From UBA2589 sp965223235 (GTDB lineage: Bacteria > Gemmatimonadota > Gemmatimonadetes > Longimicrobiales > Gaopeijiaceae), in the NCBI GenBank assembly GCA_965223235.1, contig CBDCVV010000020.1, positions 47,806-111,805 of the forward strand: 64,000 nucleotides of DNA, in the 5' to 3' direction. A program made the translations under genes and the position numbers. This document shows, piece after piece, positions 31,798 through 41,474 of this stretch; the stretch's first letter is position 1; each line of letters starts with the position of its first letter. The notes beneath the pieces were generated by a model. That model ran no database searches and had not been told where the DNA came from. It saw only the letters and a program-made list of their open reading frames with translations.

Positions 31798-34031
31798 CTT
31801 CCTGGACTCCTCATGGGTCCGGGTATCACCCCCGGCCTGTATCTGCGGATTGCCGCCGACTCGATGTCTCCACCGAGCCAGAGTACGGGTTTCATCTCTC
31901 CTCGCGCGAACATTGCGGCCTGGTCATCGAAGTGCGGCGAGTCCGGGAGATCGCTCTGGCCGTACGCCAAGACCGTGTACCCCCGGGGGACGTCCCCGAA
32001 CTCGACCGCGAAGACCCATCCATCACCGCGGTTCACGGCCCGTCGCCCATCCTCCGTTTCGGCGAAGGAGAGCGTTCGAAAGCATCCGAGGGACCCGTCA
32101 CAGCCGGAAACCGGTTCGTCCACGGATCCACGGATGACGCGGAACCGATCACCCCACCTGCCCCCCACGGTCCATCCGTCCTCGGCGAGCTCCTCCAGCG
32201 TCATCCGGAGCGCCGCGATTGCACGCCCCGGTCGACCGACTCCAACCGGAGTCGTGACTGGGTGATCCGCATCCCAAGACCGACGAAACGGTTGGGAGCC
32301 CGCTACCTCCTGGTACATCAGGTACCACTCGCGAAACAGAACACCCCCTCTACTTTCGGCTGAGGCGGTCCGATCCCACTCGCCGAGAACGGCTCGGGCT
32401 CGAGTTAGGCCGGGCGTGGGCTCGGTTGCATCGATGGCAGCGAGCAGGTCGTCCAGGGTGCGCTCGGCGGCGAGCATCCTCGGCGAATGCTTGCGACGCA
32501 CCACTTCCTCGAGACTTAGCCGGTCATCCCCGTGGATCAGGTCGAACGAGAGCTGACTTCGGAGCCTCAGCCTCGGGGCGGGGAGGTTGGGTGCTACCGT
32601 GTCGCGATCGAGCGTGACATTGAGGTTGATGAAGTCCGGAGTGTCGTTTGCCTGTTGGACGTAGCCCCCTGGTGGATTGATGTAGAGCGGGAGGCTCTCC
32701 CACGGGGCTAGCTGTGTCCAAATCTGACTCGCCGACTGGACGTACGCGGCCGAGTCGCCCGTGGGCTCGTGGGGGAGGTTGGGAATGCGAGCGTTGTAGT
32801 AAAGGGCGATGTTCCCGTCGGCGTCAGCATAGGTGAAGTTCGAGCTGGCGTGCTCTCGCATGCGCATGATGTCGAGCCATTCGTCGAGTGACTCGGCCGT
32901 CATCATGCTCAGGAGCTGCTCTCCTCGCCGGTACGCTCCATCGCGAGGGTCTTTGAGGACGAAGACGTGCTCGTCCGACTCATGGATGACGGGGCCCCAG
33001 TCGCTCCACAAGGTCGTCTCCGAAAGCGTCTCGTACGTTCCGTGTTCGGTTACGTACTCTGCCGTGAGGGTGCTGTCTCGGAGCGGGTGCACCGTTCCGT
33101 CCAGCCGAATCGAGCGAGCGGACGCCTTCGGGAGTGCATAGACCTGGGAGTACTTGGGCGAGTTGTTCGTGGTCGCCCATCCGAGATGTCGGTTGAAGCC
33201 ACCGATGATCCCGAAGGCCCCCCCGATCCGGAAGTCCCCGTAAAAATCCATCACGTCAGGAATGCGGATGTGAGCCTCGTAGTATCCGGCGTTCCAACTC
33301 AGATGGGGGTTTCGAAGGAGTATGGCGTGTCCGCTCGTGGTGCGGCTTGCGTCGAGCGCCCACGCGTTCGACCCATCGAGCTCTTCGTCGAAGGCCGCTT
33401 CCGCTTGTTCCGCTTCGAGCCAAGACGCTGGGAGCGCATCATTGGTCGAAGACTCGGCGCGCCGACGGTAGGCGCGGACGAAAGCCGTGGCATCGCCGCG
33501 ACTCCATGCATACACCTCGGGGGTAGATGCGTCGATCGCCGTGAAATCTGGTCGTACCCACGAGGGAAATACCTCGGGATGCAGTCGCACATAGTGGTTG
33601 ATGCCCTCAGCGAAGCCACGGTAGATGGACCGCACCTCTTCGCTGAGTGTCGGGAAGGTCTCGGTCGCTCGAGCGTGCGTCTCCCGAGCGACGAGATCGG
33701 ACGCGACCGCCTCGATCCCGAGGGCTCGGCCCAGCACTCCTCGACGCTGCATCATCCCCACCGCGACTCGGTCCCCGTAGTCCTCGCTCTGGACCCAAGC
33801 GAGCGCAAAGCCCATCGCCTCCAGGTCTTCTGCATAGATATGCGGAATCCCGAACTCTGTTCTCACGATCTCGACTCTGTTCCCGATCGCGAGGCCTACG
33901 GCGGAGGCGGAGTCGTCGACGATCGACTCCTGACTTGCCGCACCCGAAGCAGTCAGAAGGCTCCCTACCGCGATCGCTGCGATCGCGCGCGGCAGGACGC
34001 TACGGCCGGAGCCTCTCGCGCGGTCAGTCAC
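31794..34031 (-). CDS. Penicillin-acylase family Ntn-hydrolase
   Basis: A 745-residue secreted precursor with a signal peptide ending GAASQE. The autoprocessing/catalytic serine is in ELDGSNAWALDASRTTSGHAILLRNPHL (GSNAWAL), preceded by the alpha-chain region and spacer. NNSPKYSQVYALPK and PHEPTGD-type segments follow in the beta chain. These enzymes hydrolyse amide bonds of N-acylated compounds, including acyl-homoserine lactones. The GTG start at 34031 overlaps the metalloprotease stop by 8 bases. The natural substrate is unknown, though an N-acyl amino acid would fit the operon. Confidence 0.92.
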   Translation of the reverse strand: MTDRARGSGRSVLPRAIAAIAVGSLLTASGAASQESIVDDSASAVGLAIGNRVEIVRTEFGIPHIYAEDLEAMGFALAWVQSEDYGDRVAVGMMQRRGVLGRALGIEAVASDLVARETHARATETFPTLSEEVRSIYRGFAEGINHYVRLHPEVFPSWVRPDFTAIDASTPEVYAWSRGDATAFVRAYRRRAESSTNDALPASWLEAEQAEAAFDEELDGSNAWALDASRTTSGHAILLRNPHLSWNAGYYEAHIRIPDVMDFYGDFRIGGAFGIIGGFNRHLGWATTNNSPKYSQVYALPKASARSIRLDGTVHPLRDSTLTAEYVTEHGTYETLSETTLWSDWGPVIHESDEHVFVLKDPRDGAYRRGEQLLSMMTAESLDEWLDIMRMREHASSNFTYADADGNIALYYNARIPNLPHEPTGDSAAYVQSASQIWTQLAPWESLPLYINPPGGYVQQANDTPDFINLNVTLDRDTVAPNLPAPRLRLRSQLSFDLIHGDDRLSLEEVVRRKHSPRMLAAERTLDDLLAAIDATEPTPGLTRARAVLGEWDRTASAESRGGVLFREWYLMYQEVAGSQPFRRSWDADHPVTTPVGVGRPGRAIAALRMTLEELAEDGWTVGGRWGDRFRVIRGSVDEPVSGCDGSLGCFRTLSFAETEDGRRAVNRGDGWVFAVEFGDVPRGYTVLAYGQSDLPDSPHFDDQAAMFARGEMKPVLWLGGDIESAAIRRYRPGVIPGPMRSPGR

Positions 34032-36507
34032 CTTCTAGAATCCGTGCCACTTCACGGCGGACGTCTCTGAGGTGGATCCGCGTCATCGCGTCACCCGCTC
34101 GACTGAGCGCCGACGCCGCGGCGCTGTCCAAGTCCTCGAGCTCGGCCCGCAGCACCGCTCGCACATCAGACGACCATGGGGCCGGGGCCGGATTGAAGCG
34201 GCGGTTGAGTTCCTCTTCGGTGGGATGCAAGCGGTTGTCTGCGGCTTCGAGGAAGGCGCGTTGGAGGCTTCGTCGGTAGGTATTGATTCTCACGGAGCCG
34301 TCATCCAGCTCGCCCCACACCCCGTTACGCAGTCCAGTCATCAGGTCGTTGATCGTGTAGTTCGCCCCGTCGAGCGTTTCGAACTCTACGAGTCGCTCCA
34401 ACCGCGACTGGCTCAGTAGCGCGTTGACGATCCGGGCTTGCTGGGTGCGGAATCGAGAAACGACTCCTGCCGGTTCGATGCGTCTGAGGATATCCGCATC
34501 GAGGAACATTTCGGGCACCTGGAAACCAGTCTCGGTCAGGTAGTCCATGGCCTCGACCTGTCGAGCTCGAGAGGTGGGGACGAAGCGTTCCCCTGTCCCG
34601 TATCGCTCTTGCGTCTCCGCGCTCCCGATGATCGCGGCCACGTGCCCCATGTATCGACCCCACTGTCCGACCGCCTGTCCGTACATCGCCTCCAACTCGG
34701 AGTAGCTCTGGCCGGGCTGCTCGGTTACCCGCAGCATCATATCCATCACGCGCTCGAGGTTGCGCATGCCGTACCCCGTCGACCGCACGGCGTCGGCATC
34801 GCCTACCGCCTCGGTGAGCGCGCCCGGGTCACTCCCAGCGGCGTCGGGAGTCGTGAAGCGGAGCCAGGGGAAGTCGTCTTGCTGGCGCGCCCATTCGTCG
34901 AGTGTAGCGAGCTCATCGTCCGGTGACGTCGCTCCGAGGATCTCACCATACCCCCAATTCACCGCGAAGTCGTCGTAGGGGCCGACTTTGGGAATGAGGT
35001 AGTCGAGCGGGATGTTGTCTTCGGGTTGTGCCACGTAGTTGAAGCGCGAGTAGTCCATGAGCGTGGCCACGTGGGAACCGCCCATTCGCTCGAGGAAGCT
35101 CGCGCTGCGGATCGAGTCGGCGGGGTACTGCGAAGAGGCCTTCATGTTGTGCGGAAAGCCGATCGAGTGCCCGATTTCGTGCGTCACCACGTACTCGACG
35201 AGCTTGCCCATGAGCGAGTCCGGCATGGGGAGCGACTGTGCACGTTCGTCGAGTGGTCCCACCTGGATGAAGTACCAGAACTTCTGAAGGTCCATGATGT
35301 TGTGGTACATGTTGACCTCGCCCTTCAGGATTTGACCTGAGCGGGGGTCGACGATTTGTCCGCCCGTAGCGTTCGCGACGGTCGACGGGCGCCAGTAAAT
35401 GACCGAGTGGCGAGCGTCGTAGAGGGAGAATGACGGGTCTTCCTCAGGGGTCGGAGCGACCCGGCCGAAGATCGCGTTGGAGAAGCCAGCTTTTTCAAAG
35501 GCGCTCTGCCACGCGTCCACTCCCGAAACGATCCACGGCTTCAGCCAGTCCGGTGTCGACGGGTCAATCCAGTAGATGATCGGCTCGACGGGGTCCGACA
35601 CCTCGGCGCCGGGATTCTGCTTCTCGAGGCGGAAACGATGAATGAAGCGGACTTGTTCCAGCCGGTTGTCTGGTCGACTGAAGTCCCATGACCGGCTGGA
35701 GATGAAACCGACGCGATCGTCGTGCCACCGGGGCATCATTGGATCGTCGGGGAGACGAGCCATACTGAAGAAGAGCCGGACCGTCTGTGAGGAAGGTCGT
35801 GCTTGCCCACCTGGGGGTCCGCCAGCTCCTCCCGGGCCACCCTGAGGTCTCGCTTGGCCGCTCTGGGTCACCTGTATGTTCACCGCGTCGTCGAACGACC
35901 ACGTATCTTCGACCCAACTCCGTCCCGAGTTGAGACCGTCGATCGGGCCCAGCTCGGGGATATTGGAAACGAAAAGGTCGGAAACATCGATCACGAGGGA
36001 GCTATCGGGACCGAACGCCTCGACATCGAAGCGGCGCAAAACGGGACCACGCCGGAACCCCGAGACTTGTCCCCAAATCGCGTCGTCCTCGTTCGCGACT
36101 AGGTCGTACTCCTTCTCGCGGAGCACGACGTGATTCCCGTCCCGCTCCCATTGGACAATCAGCCGTGGCCCGCCGCCGAAAAAGGCGCCCGCTTGCTGTA
36201 GCGTCGACTCCATGGCGCGCTGGATCAAAAGCATCTCGGTGTCGAGCTCGTCGTTGGGGATCTCGAAGAAGATCTCGTCCTCAACGTGGTGGACGTCGAA
36301 CATCCCGGCCTTCGTGATCGCGCTCTCCGTAACGACCTCGGAATACTCCTTCGGGCCGTCGCTACTTCCTCCGCCGGGGCGAGACGGACGCTCTTGAGCG
36401 GATGCCTCTCCTGGTGGTGAAGGGGGAGAGGCCGCCGCGCTCGACGAGCAAGCCGGCAGGATGAGGGTGGCCGCTGAGAGGAGAACGAAGCGCAAAGAGT
36501 AGGTCAT
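34024..36507 (-). CDS. Secreted zinc metalloprotease with DUF5117/DUF4953-like domains
   Basis: An 827-residue lipoprotein. The signal peptide carries the lipobox TLILPACS. The N-terminal half (residues ~50-330) resembles the DUF5117 region of Bacteroidota/Gemmatimonadota zinc proteases. The catalytic motif YVVTHEIGHSIGFPHNMKASS (HExxHxxGxxHN) lies near residue 445. It is first in the 14-kb leftward operon. It probably degrades extracellular protein, supplying peptides to the S9 peptidase. An upstream in-frame region ends before the ankyrin gene, with a 71-base gap. Confidence 0.9.
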   Translation of the reverse strand: MTYSLRFVLLSAATLILPACSSSAAASPPSPPGEASAQERPSRPGGGSSDGPKEYSEVVTESAITKAGMFDVHHVEDEIFFEIPNDELDTEMLLIQRAMESTLQQAGAFFGGGPRLIVQWERDGNHVVLREKEYDLVANEDDAIWGQVSGFRRGPVLRRFDVEAFGPDSSLVIDVSDLFVSNIPELGPIDGLNSGRSWVEDTWSFDDAVNIQVTQSGQARPQGGPGGAGGPPGGQARPSSQTVRLFFSMARLPDDPMMPRWHDDRVGFISSRSWDFSRPDNRLEQVRFIHRFRLEKQNPGAEVSDPVEPIIYWIDPSTPDWLKPWIVSGVDAWQSAFEKAGFSNAIFGRVAPTPEEDPSFSLYDARHSVIYWRPSTVANATGGQIVDPRSGQILKGEVNMYHNIMDLQKFWYFIQVGPLDERAQSLPMPDSLMGKLVEYVVTHEIGHSIGFPHNMKASSQYPADSIRSASFLERMGGSHVATLMDYSRFNYVAQPEDNIPLDYLIPKVGPYDDFAVNWGYGEILGATSPDDELATLDEWARQQDDFPWLRFTTPDAAGSDPGALTEAVGDADAVRSTGYGMRNLERVMDMMLRVTEQPGQSYSELEAMYGQAVGQWGRYMGHVAAIIGSAETQERYGTGERFVPTSRARQVEAMDYLTETGFQVPEMFLDADILRRIEPAGVVSRFRTQQARIVNALLSQSRLERLVEFETLDGANYTINDLMTGLRNGVWGELDDGSVRINTYRRSLQRAFLEAADNRLHPTEEELNRRFNPAPAPWSSDVRAVLRAELEDLDSAAASALSRAGDAMTRIHLRDVRREVARILEGD

Positions 36508-36578
36508 GGCACGGTTCGGAAACGCGAATGCAGCGTCGCGACGAGAAGATTGCGGGCCGTGAGGGTAGAGCGGGGGCC

Positions 36579-38075
36579 CTAGGCCGACAAGGCTTGAGCC
36601 ACGTCTTCGTACCCTCTCTCGTGGGCGTAATCGAGCGCCGTGAGGCCACTATCGGGGTGAGGCAAAGCGGCCTCGGCTCCTCGTTCGAGGAGCAGCTTGA
36701 CGATGGCGAGGTGACCACACGAAGCCGCACTCCGAAGAGGCGAGATTCGTCCGTTCTCGAGTCCGTTCACGAGTGTCGGATCCTCATCCAAGATCTCAGC
36801 TACGCGGGCGGAGTCGCCGAGCCAAGCGGCTTCGACAATGTCAGGGGGGTGGCGGGCGAGGATCAGATCCATGATTAGCCTCTGACCGCTTTCGTGTGCC
36901 CACCCGAGCGGAGTCGAGTCGTAGCGTCCGTCGCGCAGGGAGGGATCGGCGCCATAGTCCAGCAGCACCCTAGCCACGTCGATAAGGCCTCGATAGCTCG
37001 CGTGGTGGAGGGGTGTGGCCCCCCATTCGTCCCGGATGTTGGGGTTCACATGATGCTGCATCAGGACTCGGGCGCCCACCGGACTCCCGTACAGCGCCGC
37101 GGCGAGTACCGTGCTGGGGGCTCTCTCCAAGAGCTGGGCGTACGCGCCGATGAGCTCGAGCATGTCGCGCTCGTCCCCGCGCCTCGAAGCTTGTAGGAGC
37201 TGCACCTCGGGACGACTGCGCGCGAGCAAGTACGAATAGCAGTTCGCCATCCCGCGTTGGCGGGCCAACTCGAGCGGAGTCTCCGCCCCCCCGAGTGCCC
37301 ACACGTACTTGTCTCCCCCGCCCAGGTGAGGATGGGTCTCCCCTACGTTCAAACGCACATCGATCGCGTCGGGCTCCACCTCGAGAATCGCGCGCACAAG
37401 GCTGACATCGTCGAGCAAGACAGCCTGGAAGATATCCGGCTTCGCACCGGCTTGGAGGAGGTACAGCATCACATCTTCCCGTCCGTCCACCGCCCACATG
37501 GCCGGAGTGCTTTGATGATCGACGCACCGTTTCTCCAACTCGGCGCCGTGGCGCAAGAGGAGCTCCGCAACCTCGGGGGCCCGGGCCAGGTGAAGCGGGG
37601 TTGCACCGTCCGGACCCGGTTGACTCACCACCGTTGGATCGTCCGCGAGAATCTCTTCGATCCGATCCAGATCGCCTAGGCCCGAGGCCGCATGGATATC
37701 GACCGTCGCACCGCGTTCTACGAGGTGCTCCGCGAGGGCGAGGCTTTCCACGGATGGGCCATCGACCAATCGGTGGAGCGCCGTGTAGGGGCCAGCCTCC
37801 CACTCCGAGCGAACGTCGATGTCGGCTCCCAGGTCGAGCAGCATGTCCACCATCTCTCGGGACCGCTGGCCGGCCGCGTGCACGAGGGCGGGCGCTCCGA
37901 AGGGAAAGAGAGGCGCATCGAGATAGTCCGTGGCCGAAGGGTGTTTCTCCACGAGGGCGCGCACGTCCTCAGGATCTCCACCGTAGACCGCACGCCTAAA
38001 GGCTCCTACCACCGGATCAACCCGCTGCAACCACTCCCCCAGTTGGGTGTTAGCGCTCGACGCACACGATGGCAC
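36579..38075 (-). CDS. Ankyrin-repeat protein
   Basis: A 498-residue protein made of many ~33-residue ankyrin repeats, for example GATPLHLARAPEVAELLLRHGAELEKR, WGATPLHHASYRGLIDVARVLLDYGADPSLRDG and ISPLRSAASCGHLAIVKLLLERGAEAALPHPDSGLTALDYAHERG. No signal peptide or enzyme domain was seen, so it is probably cytoplasmic and mediates protein binding. It lies 71 bases upstream of the metalloprotease gene, in the same direction. Confidence 0.88.
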   Translation of the reverse strand: MPSCASSANTQLGEWLQRVDPVVGAFRRAVYGGDPEDVRALVEKHPSATDYLDAPLFPFGAPALVHAAGQRSREMVDMLLDLGADIDVRSEWEAGPYTALHRLVDGPSVESLALAEHLVERGATVDIHAASGLGDLDRIEEILADDPTVVSQPGPDGATPLHLARAPEVAELLLRHGAELEKRCVDHQSTPAMWAVDGREDVMLYLLQAGAKPDIFQAVLLDDVSLVRAILEVEPDAIDVRLNVGETHPHLGGGDKYVWALGGAETPLELARQRGMANCYSYLLARSRPEVQLLQASRRGDERDMLELIGAYAQLLERAPSTVLAAALYGSPVGARVLMQHHVNPNIRDEWGATPLHHASYRGLIDVARVLLDYGADPSLRDGRYDSTPLGWAHESGQRLIMDLILARHPPDIVEAAWLGDSARVAEILDEDPTLVNGLENGRISPLRSAASCGHLAIVKLLLERGAEAALPHPDSGLTALDYAHERGYEDVAQALSA

Positions 38076-38130
38076 GATCCGCGGGCGGTGTCACGGGGGA
38101 GGGCCGAGCTCGGTTGGTGTGACGTCCTAG

Positions 38131-39360
38131 TTAGCTGTCGAGCTCACGTGGCAATCGGTACACGCCCACCTCTTCGAGGTCGAACGCGTTTCGTCTCACT
38201 CCGATGACTCGACCACGGGAGACCGACATCACTTCGAGCTCTTCCGGCATGGTCACGGTGGCGAGCCACCGCCCGTCAGCCCGAAAGACCCACCATCTGG
38301 TCGACGGTTCCGGGGCGAAGTAGGTGAAGCGGTCATACTGTTGGAGCCACACCCGTCCGAGGTCGTCGGTGAGGAGCTTCGAGTACGGCGGCTTGGTGGC
38401 CGGGACGGAATACTCGTCCTCCTCCGGCATGAATTGCGCCTCCTCGGGATCGAGGAGCCGGTACTCTTCCTGCTTGTCGAGGAAGTAGCTCCAGTCCGCC
38501 TCGGAGACCGGTCGAGCTTCGCCGGGCCAGCGCACGATCCGGTGGCCTCCGTTCCTATCGATCCGTTGGAACTCGAAGTCGAAAGCGAGTCCCACCACAG
38601 CCACCTCTCCCGCGGCGTCCCAAACCGCCTCGCGCCCGAAGGGGCGACGGCTACCGACCCGGCGTCCGTTCAACTCGATTGCTTGGACATCGAGCGCGGG
38701 AATCATGCCCACCGTATCGCGTGCGCCATCGCTCAGATGTACCCAGTACATCGGGAAGATCCGCTCGAATACGCTGACATCAGGTGGTGGCGAACCCCCG
38801 GTTCGAATCAGGACGAGGGCTGACTCGCAATCCGGGCTCAACGCGATCAGCGAGGCGGTGCGCTCGGCTAAGTGACCCGCGACACGGACCTTCCGGATGG
38901 CGTTCCCGTCTTGGTCGAAGAGGCCGTAGCGAGTGCGTTCCTGAATCGCCACGCTGCCGGAGGCACAACCCACAAGCGCGAAGAGACTCTCCAACTCGTC
39001 GGGACCCTCTCCTGGGCCACCTGCGGATCCAGCGAATGACCCGTCCTCGCCGAAGTAGAAGAGTTCGCGGGTCCCCGCGTTGCCGACGACCAGGCGACCG
39101 TCGGAGAACTGGTGGACTCCGCGGATGTCGAATAGAAAGTTTTCCGGCGATCCGAAGTCGTTCTCGATGGTGAACAGGCCAGGCTCCTCCACCGTGAGCG
39201 GACCCTCGAATGCCGGAGCAAGATTCTCAGCAATCGTCACTCCCGCGCTATCCCGCACGGAGAAGAGTGACTCCGGCGTACCGTCACCAGGGCCGCAGCC
39301 GGCCAAGAGCAGTACGGCAGCCCCGATGTCCCTTCTCGATATCGCACTGGCCAGCGTCAT
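38131..39360 (-). CDS. 6-bladed beta-propeller lipoprotein
   Basis: A 409-residue exported protein. The signal peptide carries the lipobox LLLAGCG. The rest is a propeller with blades such as GVHQFSDGRLVVGNAGTRELFYFGEDGSFAGSAGGPGEGPDELESL, a pattern common in the Gemmatimonadota '6-bladed beta-propeller' family. The conserved GEGPGE-like GPGEGPDEL is present. ATG 39360 overlaps the methyltransferase stop (ATGA). The function is unknown; extracytoplasmic ligand binding is likely. Confidence 0.82.
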   Translation of the reverse strand: MTLASAISRRDIGAAVLLLAGCGPGDGTPESLFSVRDSAGVTIAENLAPAFEGPLTVEEPGLFTIENDFGSPENFLFDIRGVHQFSDGRLVVGNAGTRELFYFGEDGSFAGSAGGPGEGPDELESLFALVGCASGSVAIQERTRYGLFDQDGNAIRKVRVAGHLAERTASLIALSPDCESALVLIRTGGSPPPDVSVFERIFPMYWVHLSDGARDTVGMIPALDVQAIELNGRRVGSRRPFGREAVWDAAGEVAVVGLAFDFEFQRIDRNGGHRIVRWPGEARPVSEADWSYFLDKQEEYRLLDPEEAQFMPEEDEYSVPATKPPYSKLLTDDLGRVWLQQYDRFTYFAPEPSTRWWVFRADGRWLATVTMPEELEVMSVSRGRVIGVRRNAFDLEEVGVYRLPRELDS

Positions 39361-40082
39361 GACACCCCTCCTGAGGGCGACGTGCCGACGTAGATCCCTC
39401 TCATCCGTAAGCTGCGCTCCATCCGCTCGACTCGAAGGCCGGCTTGCTCGAAGGCACGCATCATCTCTTCGCACGTAAAGAGCCCCAGTTCGTGGATCTC
39501 GGATCGACGCTCCAGGCCGCGTGACGTGCCGATGAGGTATTCGAACTCCAAGCGGGAAACCGTTCCGTCGATCACCGTCCGAGACATTCGGACCACGGAC
39601 CGTCCGTCGTCCTCGGCTTGGAGGACCATGACGTGCCCGTCGTCTAACTCACCGGGCGCGAACCACGGGTCCACGAGCAGCACCCCACCGGGGCGGAGCG
39701 CCTTTGTCATCTGCCCGATCGCGAAGCCGAGGGCTTCGAGGGTCTTCACGTATCCGACCGCGGAGAAGAGGCACGTCACCGCATCGTAGTGACGGTCCAC
39801 TTCCATCCTGGTCATGTCGGCTACGGAGAAGTGGCCCTCGGGGCACTTCGAAGCTGCGATCTCGACGAACGCCGGCTCCACGTCGATTCCGTCAACCTCG
39901 AAGCCGGCGTCGATGAGCGCGCGCGCGTGCGCCCCACTTCCACAACCGACGTCGAGGATCGTTCGGGCGGCGGGTGCGCGGCCTCGGATGAGTTCCGCCA
40001 CAAGGACGGCCTCTGTGGCGTAGTCCTTCTCACCTCCGTACAGGAGGTCGTACAGCTCAGCGGACTCCGAGTACGCACCCAC
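39357..40082 (-). CDS. SAM-dependent methyltransferase
   Basis: A 241-residue class I methyltransferase. It starts YSESAELYDLLYGGEKDYATEA, and motif I is ILDVGCGSGAHARALIDAGFEVDGIDVEP. LRPGGVLLVDPW forms a later motif. The GTG at 40082 is chosen because the upstream part of the frame has no domain similarity. It overlaps the propeller gene. The substrate is unknown. Confidence 0.86.
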   Translation of the reverse strand: MGAYSESAELYDLLYGGEKDYATEAVLVAELIRGRAPAARTILDVGCGSGAHARALIDAGFEVDGIDVEPAFVEIAASKCPEGHFSVADMTRMEVDRHYDAVTCLFSAVGYVKTLEALGFAIGQMTKALRPGGVLLVDPWFAPGELDDGHVMVLQAEDDGRSVVRMSRTVIDGTVSRLEFEYLIGTSRGLERRSEIHELGLFTCEEMMRAFEQAGLRVERMERSLRMRGIYVGTSPSGGVS

Positions 40083-40232
40083 TGCTCCCCCCTCAGTCTG
40101 CGAAACCACCGTCGTTGGTTTTACGGTGTCTAAGGCGTATCGACCAGCCAGTGCCGCACGATTCGCGTCGACATGAAGTCGGCAGAAGGCGAATCTTGCG
40201 CGCTCCAACGCTTTCCTCGTCAATTTCGAGCC

Positions 40233-41399
40233 ATGCGCAAAGCGAACCGCCTCCTCATGGTCTTCCTCGTCGTCTCTTGTCAGAGCGCGACCGAGCCAGA
40301 GGCGCGCACCCTGACGATCGAACCCGCGGCGGGCCTGGTGGTCGGGGCGGGGGGTACAGCTCGATTTCTGGCGGTGCCGGTCGCAGCCGACGGTTCTGAG
40401 CTCGCCGACGAAGGCGTCGTCTGGTCCTCGACCGACCCGTCCGTCGTGACCATTGATGGGGACGGAAGGGCGACCGGTGTACGTGGTGGGATGGCTACGA
40501 TCGTCGCTCAGCTGGGAACCCGGAGCGCGGAGGCGTCGGTCGAGGTTTACATCCCCCCTGCGGGGGTGCAGTACGAGGCGGGTACCAGCTACTTCGGGCG
40601 AGAGGAGTACGTCGAGTACGTCCCGGGCACACTGCCCGTCGTGCTTTCCGCGCCGCACGGAGGCTCACTCGAGCCAGCCGAGATCCACGATCGGAGCTAC
40701 GGGACCACCGTTACCGACCGAAATACTCAAGAACTCACCTGGGCTGTCCGCGATGCGTTGATCGACCTGACCGGGCACGCGCCCCACGTCGTCCTTTCGC
40801 ACTTGGATCGGGTGAAGCTCGACCCGAATCGAGAGATCGAGGAGGCTGCTCAAGAGAATCCCTTCGCGGAGCGAGCCTGGACGGAGTACCACGAGTACAT
40901 TCGGTTCGCCCGCTCGGCCGTCGCCGTGCGCGGAGAGGGGATGTACTTCGACATGCACGGACACGGTCATCCCAAGGCCCGTCTCGAGCTCGGCTATCTG
41001 CTGTCGGCGGATCAGCTCAACGGCTCAGATGCTTCCCTCGACGGACTCCCGATCGTGCAGATGAGCTCGCTTCGCGAGATCGGCCGCGATACGCCTCTCG
41101 CCTTCTCCGAAGTTCTCCGAGGAGCCACATCGTTCGGAGGCTTCTTGGAAGATCTCGGCGTGCCTTCCGTGCCTAGCCCCGCTTCACCGAGCCCCGGTTC
41201 GGATCCTTACTTCTCCGGCGGCTACAGTACGCAAGAGCATGGGTCGCTCTACGACGGCGAGCTCGTGAGTGGTATCCAGATCGAGCATCACTATCCAGGC
41301 TTGCGGGATACGGCGCAGAATCGCGCCGACTATGCGGTGCTGTTGGCGCAGGCGATTCGCTCGTTCATGCTGGAGCACATCGGCTACTTCGAGCCGTGA
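40233..41399 (+). CDS. Lipoprotein fusing a BIG_2 Ig-like domain to an N-formylglutamate-amidohydrolase-like domain
   Basis: A 388-residue lipoprotein (lipobox LVVSCQ). Residues ~25-105 form a bacterial Ig-like BIG_2 domain (VVWSSTDPSVVTIDGDGRATGVRGGMATIVAQ). The catalytic domain has LPVVLSAPHGGSLEPAEI, DRNTQELTWAVRDALIDLTGHAPHVVLSHLDRVKLDPNRE and FDMHGHGH. These fit the FGase/N-formylglutamate amidohydrolase family, with the metal-binding H-G-G and D-x-H-x-H motifs. Extracytoplasmic placement of this domain is unusual for a family known for the cytoplasmic histidine pathway. The start at 40233 follows MRKANRLLM. Confidence 0.82.
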   Translation: MRKANRLLMVFLVVSCQSATEPEARTLTIEPAAGLVVGAGGTARFLAVPVAADGSELADEGVVWSSTDPSVVTIDGDGRATGVRGGMATIVAQLGTRSAEASVEVYIPPAGVQYEAGTSYFGREEYVEYVPGTLPVVLSAPHGGSLEPAEIHDRSYGTTVTDRNTQELTWAVRDALIDLTGHAPHVVLSHLDRVKLDPNREIEEAAQENPFAERAWTEYHEYIRFARSAVAVRGEGMYFDMHGHGHPKARLELGYLLSADQLNGSDASLDGLPIVQMSSLREIGRDTPLAFSEVLRGATSFGGFLEDLGVPSVPSPASPSPGSDPYFSGGYSTQEHGSLYDGELVSGIQIEHHYPGLRDTAQNRADYAVLLAQAIRSFMLEHIGYFEP

Positions 41400-41474
41400 C
41401 GTCGAGGGTCTTGCACCTCACGTAGCGTCAGGAGTGAGACTCGTGCATGACGAGTCGATTCTCGGAGGTGGACG

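Noticed and set aside
32967..34070. Plus-strand frame opposite the penicillin acylase
   Set aside because: The acylase has its catalytic serine motif; the antisense frame has no domain.
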